The position numbers and the translations under genes were made by a program. A DNA stretch of 64,000 bases from Croceicoccus sp. (GTDB lineage Bacteria; Pseudomonadota; Alphaproteobacteria; Sphingomonadales; Sphingomonadaceae). The stretch is from positions 206,819 to 270,818 of the forward strand of contig NZMY01000013.1 of assembly GCA_002694745.1 (NCBI GenBank), given 5' to 3'. Under the pieces are notes generated by a model, which had not been told where the DNA came from, ran no database searches, and saw only the letters and a list, made by a program, of their open reading frames with translations. Shown here piece by piece: positions 17,318 through 25,662 of the stretch (the first letter of the stretch is position 1; each line of letters begins with the position of its first letter).

Positions 17318-18543
17318 TGCCGCGCGCGATTTTCACCGCCCTGCTGGCGCTGCTTGCACTGGCCGGTCCCGCGCGAGCGGAAGAGGGCACGCTGGTCATC
17401 GTCGGCGGCGGGCTGGAACCCGGCAATGCGGCGGTCCACAAGGCGTTCCTGAACGCTCGACCCGCCGACGCGCCCGCCATCGTCATCATCCCCGCCGCCT
17501 CGGGCGAACCGCAAACATCCGCCGACAGCTTCGCCGAGGCGCTGGTCAGCCACGGCGCGAAGGCCAATGACATCGCCGCGATCCGGCTGGCGATGATCGA
17601 CGATCCCGCGACCGAGGACGTGGACGAAAGCCGATGGGCCGCCAATGCCGCCAGCGCCGAAGAAATCGCCAAGATCTCCAAGGCTGGCGCGATCTGGTTC
17701 ACCGGCGGCGACCAGTCGCGCATCACCGCTCTGCTGATCGGCGCGGACGGGCGCGAGACACCGATGCTCGCCGCGATCCGCCAGCGCCTGCGTGAAGGCG
17801 CGGTCGTCGGCGGCTCCTCAGCAGGCGCCGCGATCATGAGCGATCCGATGATCACGCAGGGCGACACGCTGGCCGCGCTGCTACCGGGCTCGCCGGGCGA
17901 GCCAATGGCGCTGGGCCGCGGCCTCGGCTTCGTGACCGGCGCGCTGGTCGACCAGCATTTCGGCCAGCGCGCGCGTCTGGGTCGTCTGACCGCCGCGCTG
18001 CTGACGCCGGGACAGCCCCGCCGCATGGGCCTCGGCATCGACGAGGACACCGCGCTCATCCTCCACCCCGGCGCAGCGACGGCTGAGGTCGCGGGCAGCG
18101 GCTATGTCACCCTGATCGACGCACGCGCTGCGACGCGGGCAGAGGGCGACCGGTTCGCGGCGGCCAACCTGCTGCTCGGCCTCGCCGCATCCGGCGACGC
18201 GATCGACATTGCGACCGGTTCGGTCACCCCGGCGCCGTACAGGAAGCCGACCATCGGCCAGGAATATGCCAATTCCGCGCCAATTAATGGCGGCGGCATG
18301 GCTCTGGGCGGTCAGACACTGGCGCAAGTGGCGGGCGAATCCCTGCTCGACAACGCCGCGGCCAATGTCGTCGAACGCCATTCCTTCGCGGGCCGCCACG
18401 GCGTGACCTATCGCTTCACCCAGACCGAAACATCGCGCGGCCATTGGGGCAGAGGCCCCGACGGCACGGCGCATTACGCGCTGAGCGGCGTGCGTTTCGA
18501 CATCGAACCTATCGACATCACAATCACGAAAGCAGGTCGCTGA
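17317..18543 (+). CDS. Exported cyanophycinase (peptidase S51)
   Basis: A 408-residue serine exopeptidase of family S51, which hydrolyses cyanophycin (multi-L-arginyl-poly-L-aspartate) to beta-Asp-Arg dipeptides. Visible motifs are IVGGGLEPGN near residue 28, FTGGDQSRI near 130, and the nucleophile elbow GGSSAGAAIMSD with Ser at about 168. It is longer than the roughly 270-residue cytosolic CphB because of a C-terminal extension of about 130 residues. A Sec signal peptide (FTALLALLALAGPARAEE) makes it an exported enzyme, like CphE. CAGGAGG lies at 17304-17310; the ATG overlaps the permease stop by one base. TGA and the next ATG are adjacent, so the three downstream genes form a tight operon. 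Confidence 0.88.
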   Translation: MPRAIFTALLALLALAGPARAEEGTLVIVGGGLEPGNAAVHKAFLNARPADAPAIVIIPAASGEPQTSADSFAEALVSHGAKANDIAAIRLAMIDDPATEDVDESRWAANAASAEEIAKISKAGAIWFTGGDQSRITALLIGADGRETPMLAAIRQRLREGAVVGGSSAGAAIMSDPMITQGDTLAALLPGSPGEPMALGRGLGFVTGALVDQHFGQRARLGRLTAALLTPGQPRRMGLGIDEDTALILHPGAATAEVAGSGYVTLIDARAATRAEGDRFAAANLLLGLAASGDAIDIATGSVTPAPYRKPTIGQEYANSAPINGGGMALGGQTLAQVAGESLLDNAAANVVERHSFAGRHGVTYRFTQTETSRGHWGRGPDGTAHYALSGVRFDIEPIDITITKAGR

Positions 18544-19434
18544 ATGCCCGCATTGCGAAACCACGTCATCGCCCTCCACGGCGGCGCGGGCGTCAATCCC
18601 GACCGCGATTATGCGGAGGTGGAGGTCCATCTTGCCGCGCTGATCCGCCGCTGCGAAGCGATGCTGGCAGGCGGCGCAAGCGCGCTCGACACGGTGGAGC
18701 ACGCGGTGCGCGATCTGGAGGAAAGCGGGCTCTATGTCGCAGGTCGCGGGTCCGCACCCAATGATCAGGGCCAGGTCGAATGCGATGCCGCGATCATGGA
18801 CGGCGCGCGCATGCAGGCCGGCGGCGTCTGCGCGCTGAGCGGGGTCGCATCCCCCGTCACTGCCGCCCGCGCGGTGCTGGACCGCACGCCTTACGTGCTG
18901 CTGGCGGGCGAGGGCGCGCGCGCCTTCGCGGGCGAATGCGGGCTGGCGATGGTCCGCGATCCGGCCGCCCACTACCGCCTGCCTGTCGGCGTGGAGATGG
19001 AGGAAACGCAGGCGCTCGATTCCGGGCTGTCGCATGGCACGGTGGGCGCAGTGGCGCTGGATTCCATGGGGCGGCTCGCGGCGGCGACCTCCACCGGCGG
19101 CCTGTTCGGCAAGCGCGCGGGGCGCGTGGGCGATACGCCGATCACCGGCATCGGCAACTGGGCCGACGGCGAGGTCGCGGTCAGCTGCACCGGCATCGGC
19201 GAAGCCTTCGTCTATGCAGGCGGCGCGCGCGATGTGGCCGCCCGCATGGCTTATGGCGGCGCGTCGCTTGGAGATGCGGGACAGGCCGTGCTCGACGCGG
19301 TGGCGCACCATGGCGGTGACGGCGGCATGATCGCGGTGGACAAGGCGGGCAGCGTCATCATGCCGTTCAACTCGCCCGGCATGAAACGCGCCGTCGCGGG
19401 ATCGGCCATCCCCGATCGGGTCGCCATCCTTTAG
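18544..19434 (+). CDS. iaaA: Isoaspartyl peptidase / L-asparaginase (Ntn hydrolase, family T2)
   Basis: A 296-residue plant-type asparaginase. The precursor is autocleaved before the nucleophile Thr at about residue 166, in SHGTVGAVALD. Other family features are ALHGGAG at the N-terminus, VAGRGSAPNDQG near 62, ATSTGGLFGKRAGRVGDTPI near 182-200 and CTGIGEAF near 215. It cleaves beta-aspartyl dipeptides and is the usual second step after cyanophycinase. It has no signal peptide, so it should act in the cytosol on imported dipeptides. The ATG follows the cyanophycinase TGA directly. A threonine aspartase-like specificity is an alternative. Confidence 0.9.
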   Translation: MPALRNHVIALHGGAGVNPDRDYAEVEVHLAALIRRCEAMLAGGASALDTVEHAVRDLEESGLYVAGRGSAPNDQGQVECDAAIMDGARMQAGGVCALSGVASPVTAARAVLDRTPYVLLAGEGARAFAGECGLAMVRDPAAHYRLPVGVEMEETQALDSGLSHGTVGAVALDSMGRLAAATSTGGLFGKRAGRVGDTPITGIGNWADGEVAVSCTGIGEAFVYAGGARDVAARMAYGGASLGDAGQAVLDAVAHHGGDGGMIAVDKAGSVIMPFNSPGMKRAVAGSAIPDRVAIL

Positions 19435-19437
19435 CGT

Positions 19438-20640
19438 TCAGCGAAAGGCGCTGCTGAAGGCGGCGGGATCGCTGACCGGCATGCCGTCGCCGCGGCGCAG
19501 GTCCTGTGCGATAATCTCGGCAATGCGCGCCGCCGGGTCTGGCCCGTCCATCCGGATTTCGCCCGAAGCGTCCCAGTCGATCCCGTCGAATGCGGCCATG
19601 GTGCGCTGGCGCTGCGCCTCGCGGAAGAACGGCCAGCTTTCGAATGCACGCTCGATCGCGCGGGGCAGGTCGTCACCCGGTTCGATCACCGTGCCAAAGC
19701 GCCACATGGCGTAATCGGGATTGTCCCGCCAGTCCGCACCATGCCCGTTGACGAACAGGCAGGGGCGGGGCCGGACCAGATATTCATAGACCTGGCTGCT
19801 GACATCCCCGACATAAAGGTCGGCCGCCAGCGTGTAACTCATGTCGCTCGACCGGTCGGAGCCGAGATCGACGATCACGCGGTCCTGCACTTCCAGCGCC
19901 AGCCACCGGGCCTTGCGCCTGTCGTTCCACCCGCGCGCCATGCGGACATGCGGCGCGATGACGAGATTGTATTTCCCGCCTGCGCAGACCGTTTCGACCA
20001 GCCTGCGCGCCATGGTCTCGCCCGTGCCCATGCGGCGGTCGAAATGCGGGTTATAGAGGATGACCGGCCTGTCGTTCGCGAACAAGGGCGGCCTGCCAAG
20101 GCCAAGCTGCATCATCGTGCCCAGCTTCACCGAACCGCCGACGACGCAATCCTCGGGCGCGACACAGCCCTGCACCAGCAGCCGGTCCCGATCCTTGGCC
20201 CCCGACACGAACACCTTGTCGAAGAATTCGAAGCGGTTCTCGAACCCCACCGCCCGGTCGCCCGCGCCATGCGGAATATGGAACAGCGGCGGGAAGCGTC
20301 CGGGCAGGCGCTTCAGGATCGTGCTTGTCCGTTCGGCGCACAGGATCGCGTCGCAGTCGCGGATCCGGCTGGCATAGGTAAGCAGCATGGCCAGCTTGCG
20401 CGCGGCATCGGGCACCATGGCTTTCGTGCGGCGCGGCAGCTTCATGATGACCATGTCGGGCACCGGCCTGCCCAGCGATTCGGCCAGTACGGCAATATTG
20501 TGCGCGTCGCCGTGCGAAGGAGTGAACACCAGCACCCGGCAGCCATGCGATTCCGCCAGCTCGAACGCGACCGGCAGGAAATGGGCGAACTGGTGCTGGC
20601 CGCCGATGGCCGGCACGTGAATGGTCGGAATATGCGTCAT
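19438..20640 (-). CDS. CDP-glycerol glycerophosphotransferase-like protein (GT-B fold)
   Basis: A 400-residue, probably cytosolic protein with two Rossmann-like halves. N-terminal features are FLPVAFELAESHGCRVLVFTP and DAILCAERTSTIL. C-terminal features are PVILYNPHFDRRMGTG, LVIAPHVRMARGW and the nucleotide-binding signature DLYVGDVSSQVYEYLVRPRPCLFVNGHG, which resembles the TDYSSVMFD segment of the TagF/TagB family. The likely role is transfer of a phospho-polyol or sugar to a surface polymer. The gene is convergent with iaaA (3-base gap) and alone on its strand, with no polysaccharide genes nearby. The substrate is unknown. Confidence 0.65.
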   Translation of the reverse strand: MTHIPTIHVPAIGGQHQFAHFLPVAFELAESHGCRVLVFTPSHGDAHNIAVLAESLGRPVPDMVIMKLPRRTKAMVPDAARKLAMLLTYASRIRDCDAILCAERTSTILKRLPGRFPPLFHIPHGAGDRAVGFENRFEFFDKVFVSGAKDRDRLLVQGCVAPEDCVVGGSVKLGTMMQLGLGRPPLFANDRPVILYNPHFDRRMGTGETMARRLVETVCAGGKYNLVIAPHVRMARGWNDRRKARWLALEVQDRVIVDLGSDRSSDMSYTLAADLYVGDVSSQVYEYLVRPRPCLFVNGHGADWRDNPDYAMWRFGTVIEPGDDLPRAIERAFESWPFFREAQRQRTMAAFDGIDWDASGEIRMDGPDPAARIAEIIAQDLRRGDGMPVSDPAAFSSAFR

Positions 20641-20766
20641 GCGTCCCGAAGATCTGTCCCGCGAACGGGGTAGGATTGCCCGTCGTTACGTCCGAAGCGA
20701 TGCCGATCCCAGGGGCATGCTGCAGGGCCGGTTATCGGCAAACAAGGCCAGATCGCGAACGCCTTG

Positions 20767-21609
20767 TCAATTGCCGATGGCGGCTGCGTCGGCCAATGGA
20801 ATTGCGGGGACGGCGGGCGCCCCGAAATCGGCCTCGCCATGCAAGGCACCGCGCTGTCCGGCCGCTTCGCCGACCAGCAGCAGCGCCGGCCCGTCGCCGA
20901 TCGCCGTGCGCGCCATCAGCCCCAGCAGGTCCAGCCTGCCGCGAAACACGCGCATGGCCGGAAGGCTGGCATTCTCGACGATGGCGACCGGCGTGCTGCC
21001 CGACAAGCCATGCGCGATCAGCTGGCGGGAAATCTCGCCCGCTGCGGCCTTGCCCATGTAGACGGCCAGCGTGGCCCTTGGATCGGCCAGCGCTGCCCAG
21101 TCGAGATCAAGCGTTTCGCCCTTCCGCGCATGGGCGGTGACGAACACCAGCTTGCGTGCCAGCCCGCGCAAGGTGAGCGAAAGGCCCAGATCGGCGGCAG
21201 CGGCGCTGGCGGCGGTGATGCCGGGGCAGATCCGGACCCCGATTCCCGCGGCGCGGCAGGCGTCGATTTCCTCGGTCGCGCGGGCGAAGATCGCGGGGTC
21301 GCCGCCTTTCAGCCGCACCACTCGCCGACCCGCCAGCGCGGCCTCGACGATCAGCGCGTCGATGGTCTTCTGGTCTTTCGAATGGCGTCCGGACCTTTTG
21401 CCGACATGCACCCGCTGTACTTCCGCGGGGATCAGGGCCAGCACGCCTTCGCCCACCAGCGCATCGTGGAACACAACGTCGCAGGCGCCCAGCAGCCGCT
21501 CCGCCTTGCGGGTCAGCAGGTCGGGATCGCCGGGGCCCGCGCCCACCAGCCAGACTTCGCCGGGCTGGATCGGGGCGCGGGGATCGGGTGTCGTCTTGCG
21601 TTCGGTCAT
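20767..21609 (-). CDS. cobA: Uroporphyrinogen-III C-methyltransferase (SUMT)
   Basis: A 280-residue SAM-dependent enzyme that makes precorrin-2, the precursor of the sirohaem needed by NirB. It has all the family motifs: VWLVGAGPGDPDLLTRKAERLL at the start, DALVGEGVLAL, VGKRSG near 70, VVRLKGGDPAIFARATEEI near 97, and PGITAASAAAADLG near 130. The single-domain form lacks a CysG-type dehydrogenase/ferrochelatase part, which must be elsewhere. GGAGG precedes the ATG. It is the last gene of the nirB-nirD-nirC-cobA series, with a 62-base gap from nirC, consistent with cofactor supply for nitrite reduction. Confidence 0.93.
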   Translation of the reverse strand: MTERKTTPDPRAPIQPGEVWLVGAGPGDPDLLTRKAERLLGACDVVFHDALVGEGVLALIPAEVQRVHVGKRSGRHSKDQKTIDALIVEAALAGRRVVRLKGGDPAIFARATEEIDACRAAGIGVRICPGITAASAAAADLGLSLTLRGLARKLVFVTAHARKGETLDLDWAALADPRATLAVYMGKAAAGEISRQLIAHGLSGSTPVAIVENASLPAMRVFRGRLDLLGLMARTAIGDGPALLLVGEAAGQRGALHGEADFGAPAVPAIPLADAAAIGN

Positions 21610-21671
21610 CGTCGGCCTCCATCGGGAAACGCGCGCCGCAGCCTTGCGCGGCGCCCCCCAGGGCTTTCACG

Positions 21672-22529
21672 TCATTCGGCGGCGATCGAGAGATATTCCT
21701 CGTCATTCACGATCGCAGGCCGCGCGTTGCGGGCGGGCGATGCCTTGTAATGGGTGGCATAGAGCATGCCGCCCACGAAGGTCAGGCCGCCGACCAGATT
21801 GCCGATAACGGTCGGAATCTCGTTCCAGATGAAATAGTCCATCCATGTGAACTCGCCGCCCAGCATGATGCCCGAGGGGAACAGGAACATGTTCACGATC
21901 GAATGTTCGAAGCCCAGGTAGAAGAAGACGAGGATCGGCATCCACATCCCCATGATCTTGCCCGGCACCGAACTCGACATCATCGCGGCGACGACCCCGG
22001 TCGACACCATCCAGTTGCACATCACGGCCCGGATGAAGAGCGTCAGCATCCCCGCGCTGCCCGCGGCGGCATAACCCAGCGTCCGGCTCTCGCCGATGAC
22101 GCCGATCTTCTGCCCGATCTCGTTCGGGGCCTGGCTGAAACCGGTGGTGAAGATGATCGCCATGAACACGGCCACCGTCATCGCGCCCGCGAAATTGCCG
22201 CAGAACACAAGGCCCCAGTTGCGCAATACGCCGCCGATGGTGACGCCGGGCCGCTTGTCGATCAGTGCCAGCGGGACAAGGGTGAACACGCCCGTCAACA
22301 GGTCGAAACCCATCAGATAGAGCATGCAGAAACCCACCGGGAACAGCAGCGCGCCGAGCAGCGGATTGCCGGTGTTGACGGTGATGCTGATCGCGAAAGC
22401 CGCGGCAAGGGCAAGGATGGCACCGGCCATATAGGCTCGGACCAGCGTGTCCTTGATGGACATGAAAACCTTGGATTCGCCGGCATCGACCATCTTGGCC
22501 GCGAATTCGGCGGGAGCGATATAGGACAT
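21672..22529 (-). CDS. nirC: Formate/nitrite transporter family protein, NirC type
   Basis: A 285-residue FNT channel with six helices. It has the family signature GNPLLGALLFPVGFCMLYLMG (about residues 55-75), the Omega-loop region LLTGVFTLVPLALIDKR, the NWGLVFCGNFAGA motif and LGFEHSIVNMFLFPSG containing the conserved central His. It moves nitrite across the inner membrane. AAAGGA precedes the ATG. It sits 31 bases downstream of nirD, so it is part of the nitrite reductase operon. It probably imports nitrite or limits its leakage. Confidence 0.92.
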   Translation of the reverse strand: MSYIAPAEFAAKMVDAGESKVFMSIKDTLVRAYMAGAILALAAAFAISITVNTGNPLLGALLFPVGFCMLYLMGFDLLTGVFTLVPLALIDKRPGVTIGGVLRNWGLVFCGNFAGAMTVAVFMAIIFTTGFSQAPNEIGQKIGVIGESRTLGYAAAGSAGMLTLFIRAVMCNWMVSTGVVAAMMSSSVPGKIMGMWMPILVFFYLGFEHSIVNMFLFPSGIMLGGEFTWMDYFIWNEIPTVIGNLVGGLTFVGGMLYATHYKASPARNARPAIVNDEEYLSIAAE

Positions 22530-22559
22530 ATCGAATTCCTTTCTTGAACGAGCGGCCGT

Positions 22560-22913
22560 TCAGGCCGGATTTTGCAGTTGCAAGTGGATGGCGCCGTCCT
22601 CCAGCCGCACCGGATAGGTCGGTACGCTGCCTTCGTCGGCACCTTGGGCCAGCCCGGTTTCAAGGCTCAGCACCCAGTTGTGGAGCGGGCATGTCACGCA
22701 GTTTCCGTGCACGATGCCCTGGCTGAGCGGACCCTCGCGATGCGGGCAGCGGTCTTCCATCGCGAAGATGCGGTCATCCTCGGTGCGGAAAACCGCGATA
22801 GTTGCCCCGTCGGTCCTGACGCAGCGCGCGCCCTGCCGTGGGATGTCGTCAATCGTGCCCACATGCACCCACCCGGTGTCGGCGATGCGGGCAACCGGCG
22901 TCGCGGCGTTCAT
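22560..22913 (-). CDS. nirD: Nitrite reductase (NADH) small subunit, Rieske type
   Basis: A 117-residue Rieske-like protein. The [2Fe-2S] ligands are visible: C-P-H in EDRCPHREGPLSQG and C-P-L-H in VTCPLHNWVLSLETG. Many NirD proteins lack these ligands, but this one keeps Cys-x-His and Cys-x-x-His. Its start codon overlaps the nirB stop in an ATGA arrangement, so translation is coupled. Confidence 0.92.
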   Translation of the reverse strand: MNAATPVARIADTGWVHVGTIDDIPRQGARCVRTDGATIAVFRTEDDRIFAMEDRCPHREGPLSQGIVHGNCVTCPLHNWVLSLETGLAQGADEGSVPTYPVRLEDGAIHLQLQNPA

Positions 22914-25375
22914 TCTGCTGGCTCCATGCTGGGTGAGGAGAGATCGGCCATCGGCTTGAACTCGTGCTTGTCCTTGCCCGACACGCGTTCGGACCACGGA
23001 TCGGTCTGCGAAAAGCGCTGAGAGAACACGAAACGGTCGTAATAGGCGCGGCGGGGGTCCGGATTGTCGAGGATCTGCGCACGGATCGTGTCGTGCCCGA
23101 CGCGGTCGGCCCATTTGTAGATGCGTTCGAGGTAGAAACCCTGTTCGCGGTACATCTGCATCATGGCGGCGGTGATCTCCATCACCTCCTCCTCGGTCTC
23201 GACCGTGGTCAGCTTGGTCGTACCCTGGATGTGGATGCCGGCAGCGCCCGCGTAATGCACTTCGTATCCGCTATCGACGCAGACGATGCCGATGTCCTTG
23301 CAGGTCGCCTCGGCGCAATTGCGCGGGCAGCCCGATACGGCCAGCTTCACCTTGTGCGGCGTCCACGATCCCCACAGGAACTTCTCGAGCGCGACGCCGA
23401 GGCCGGTCGAATCCTGCGTGCCCATGCGGCACCAGTTCGTGCCGACGCAGGTCTTCACCGTGCGCAGCGACTTGCCATAGGCATGGCCCGATACCATGCC
23501 CGCCTTGTTCAGATCGGCCCAGACGCCGGGCAGGTCTTCCTTCTTCACGCCGAGGAGGTCGATGCGCTGGCCGCCGGTGACATGGACGGTGGGGATCGCG
23601 AACTTGTCGACCACGTCGGCGATGGCGCGCAGTTCCTGCGAATTGGTCATCCCGCCCCACATGCGCGGGATCACCGAATAGGTGCCGTCCTTCTGGATGT
23701 TGGCATGCACCCGCTCGTTGATGAAGCGGCTCTGGTTGTCGTCGACATATTCGCCGGGCCAGTCGGCCAGCAGGTAATAGTTGAGCGCGGGGCGGCACTT
23801 GGCGCAGCCGCCGCTGGTGGTCCACTCCAGCTCCTGCATCACCGCGGGGATGGATTTCAGCGCATTCGCCTTGATCAGGCGGCGCACGTCGCCGTGGGGC
23901 AGATGGGTGCAGCCGCACATCGCCTTGGGGGCGCTGGCATCGAAGCTGTCGCCCAGCGTCAGCGCCATCAGGCTCTCGACCAGATTGGTGCAGGTGCCAC
24001 AGGACGCGCTCGCCTTGGTATGGGCGCGCACCTCGTCCAGCGTGGACAGGCCCTTGTCCTTGATCGTGCCGGTAATTGCCCCCTTGCAGATACCGTTGCA
24101 GCCGCAGATTTCCGCGTCGTCCGCAAGGTTGGCGACAGCCGCAAGGGGGTCAGAATTTCCCGCGTTCTGGAACGCCTGCCCGAAGATCAGCGTCTCGCGC
24201 AACTCGCGCACGCATTCGCCCTTGCGCAGCAGTTCGTTGTACCATCCGCCGTCGGCCACATCGCCATAGAGCACCGCGCCGATGATGCGGTCGTCCTTGA
24301 CGATCACCCGCTTGTAGGTGCCGCGCGCGGCATCGCGCAGGACCACTTCCTCGCGGTCGTCGCCTTCCGCGAAATCGCCGACGGAATAGAGGTTCACGCC
24401 CGTGACCTTCAGCTTGGTCGGCGTTTCGGCGTGGAGGAACCCGTCGACGGGCGCGCCTGCCAGATCGGCGGCAAGGATCTTCGCCATAGTATAGAGCGGC
24501 GCGACGAGGCCATAGACGCGCCCGTCCACCTCGACACATTCGCCGATGGCGCTGATCGCCGGATCGCTGGTGCGCAATTGCACGTCGCACACGATGCCGC
24601 GATTGACCTCAAGCCCCGCCTCGGCGGCGAGGGCGGTGCTGGGCCGGATGCCGACCGCCATCACGACCATGTCGGCGTCGATCACCGTGCCGTCGTCCAG
24701 TTCGACCGCGATCACCCTGTCGTCGCCGTCGCCAAGGATCGCCCTGGTGTTCGCGCCGCAGCGAATGTCGATGCCGCGCCCTTCCAGCTCCTTTTGCAGC
24801 AGATAGCCGGCAGCGGTATCCAGCTGGCGTTCCATCAGCGTGGGCATCAGATGGATGACGGTGACCTTCATGCCCTGCATGTGCAGTCCGGCGGCAGCCT
24901 CAAGCCCAAGCAGGCCGCCGCCGATCACCACCGCGTTTCCGCGGAACGAGGCATAGCGCTGCATCGCCTCGACATCGTCGAGATCGCGGTAGGCAAGCAC
25001 GCCTTCCAGCTGATGGCCGGGGACGGGGATGATGAAAGGGCTGGATCCCGTGGCGATGACCAGCCGGTCGTATGGCGCGGTAATGCCGTTCGCCGATGTC
25101 ACGGTCTTGGACGCGCGATCGATCTCGGTGACGCGCGCGCCGCGGTGCAGGGTGACGTTATGGGTTTCGTACCAGGCATCGTCGTGGATCACGATGTCGT
25201 CGAACGATTTCTCGCCCGACAGCACCGGCGACAGCATGATGCGGTCATAGTTCACGCGCGGTTCGGCGTTGAAGATCGTGACGTCGTATCGGCCGGGCGC
25301 CTGCTCGAACAGATGCTCCAGCATGCGGCCCGGGGCCATGCCATTTCCGACGATGACGAGTTTCTCAAGTGCCAT
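22910..25375 (-). CDS. nirB: Assimilatory nitrite reductase (NADH) large subunit
   Basis: An 821-residue sirohaem enzyme that reduces nitrite to ammonium. The order is an N-terminal FAD/NADH reductase domain (KLVIVGNGMAPGRMLEH; second nucleotide site NAVVIGGGLLGLEAAAGLHMQG near 150), BFD-like [2Fe-2S] domains with CGCNGICKGAI and SCGTCTNLV near 420-460, and the sulfite/nitrite reductase domains with the sirohaem/4Fe-4S ligands TCVGTNWCRMGTQDS near 635 and GCPRNCAEATCKDIG near 680. GGAGGG lies five bases before the ATG at 25375. It is followed by nirD, nirC and cobA. The separate 287-base upstream region suggests its own promoter. Confidence 0.95.
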   Translation of the reverse strand: MALEKLVIVGNGMAPGRMLEHLFEQAPGRYDVTIFNAEPRVNYDRIMLSPVLSGEKSFDDIVIHDDAWYETHNVTLHRGARVTEIDRASKTVTSANGITAPYDRLVIATGSSPFIIPVPGHQLEGVLAYRDLDDVEAMQRYASFRGNAVVIGGGLLGLEAAAGLHMQGMKVTVIHLMPTLMERQLDTAAGYLLQKELEGRGIDIRCGANTRAILGDGDDRVIAVELDDGTVIDADMVVMAVGIRPSTALAAEAGLEVNRGIVCDVQLRTSDPAISAIGECVEVDGRVYGLVAPLYTMAKILAADLAGAPVDGFLHAETPTKLKVTGVNLYSVGDFAEGDDREEVVLRDAARGTYKRVIVKDDRIIGAVLYGDVADGGWYNELLRKGECVRELRETLIFGQAFQNAGNSDPLAAVANLADDAEICGCNGICKGAITGTIKDKGLSTLDEVRAHTKASASCGTCTNLVESLMALTLGDSFDASAPKAMCGCTHLPHGDVRRLIKANALKSIPAVMQELEWTTSGGCAKCRPALNYYLLADWPGEYVDDNQSRFINERVHANIQKDGTYSVIPRMWGGMTNSQELRAIADVVDKFAIPTVHVTGGQRIDLLGVKKEDLPGVWADLNKAGMVSGHAYGKSLRTVKTCVGTNWCRMGTQDSTGLGVALEKFLWGSWTPHKVKLAVSGCPRNCAEATCKDIGIVCVDSGYEVHYAGAAGIHIQGTTKLTTVETEEEVMEITAAMMQMYREQGFYLERIYKWADRVGHDTIRAQILDNPDPRRAYYDRFVFSQRFSQTDPWSERVSGKDKHEFKPMADLSSPSMEPAE

Positions 25376-25460
25376 GAAGGCCCTCCGTGTTCGGCAGCGG
25401 TCAGGCTGCGGATTGCTGGGAAGCAGGAACACGGGGGTGCAATGGGCTGACCGCGTTCCC

Positions 25461-25486
25461 CGATCAGCCGGATATCCGGTTGATCG
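25461..25486. promoter_or_regulatory. 26-bp inverted repeat upstream of nirB
   Basis: CGATCA-G-CCGGATATCCGG-T-TGATCG is a near-perfect palindrome, with a single mismatched pair, centred about 98 bases before the nirB ATG. It could be an operator for a dimeric regulator or an mRNA hairpin. No cognate factor is identified. Confidence 0.5.
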
Positions 25487-25604
25487 ACCGCGCAGCGCCA
25501 TTGCTGCTGTTACAGATTGGATCTGGATGATGACAATACCGCTTCGGCGCGGAGAGCCCAAACGGGGCCTGTCATCGATGCATCATTATTACCGCGATTC
25601 GCCC

Positions 25605-25615
25605 ATTGCTGCAAT
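25605..25615. promoter_or_regulatory. ATTGC-T-GCAAT palindrome upstream of nirB
   Basis: An 11-bp perfect dyad about 230 bases before nirB. It has the same core as the palindrome at 12715-12729. This is a weak candidate site because it is short. Confidence 0.25.
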
Positions 25616-25662
25616 GCAAAAAGGCCGAATGACCCAAGCTGCGGTAATTGCGGGCGAAATCG

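Larger units (their letters stand above)
25376..25662. other. nirB upstream region
   Basis: There is no gene in these 287 bases. They carry two dyads (25461-25486 and 25605-25615). I found no hexaloop-plus-terminator leader of the kind seen before nasA and nrtA. Confidence 0.5.
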
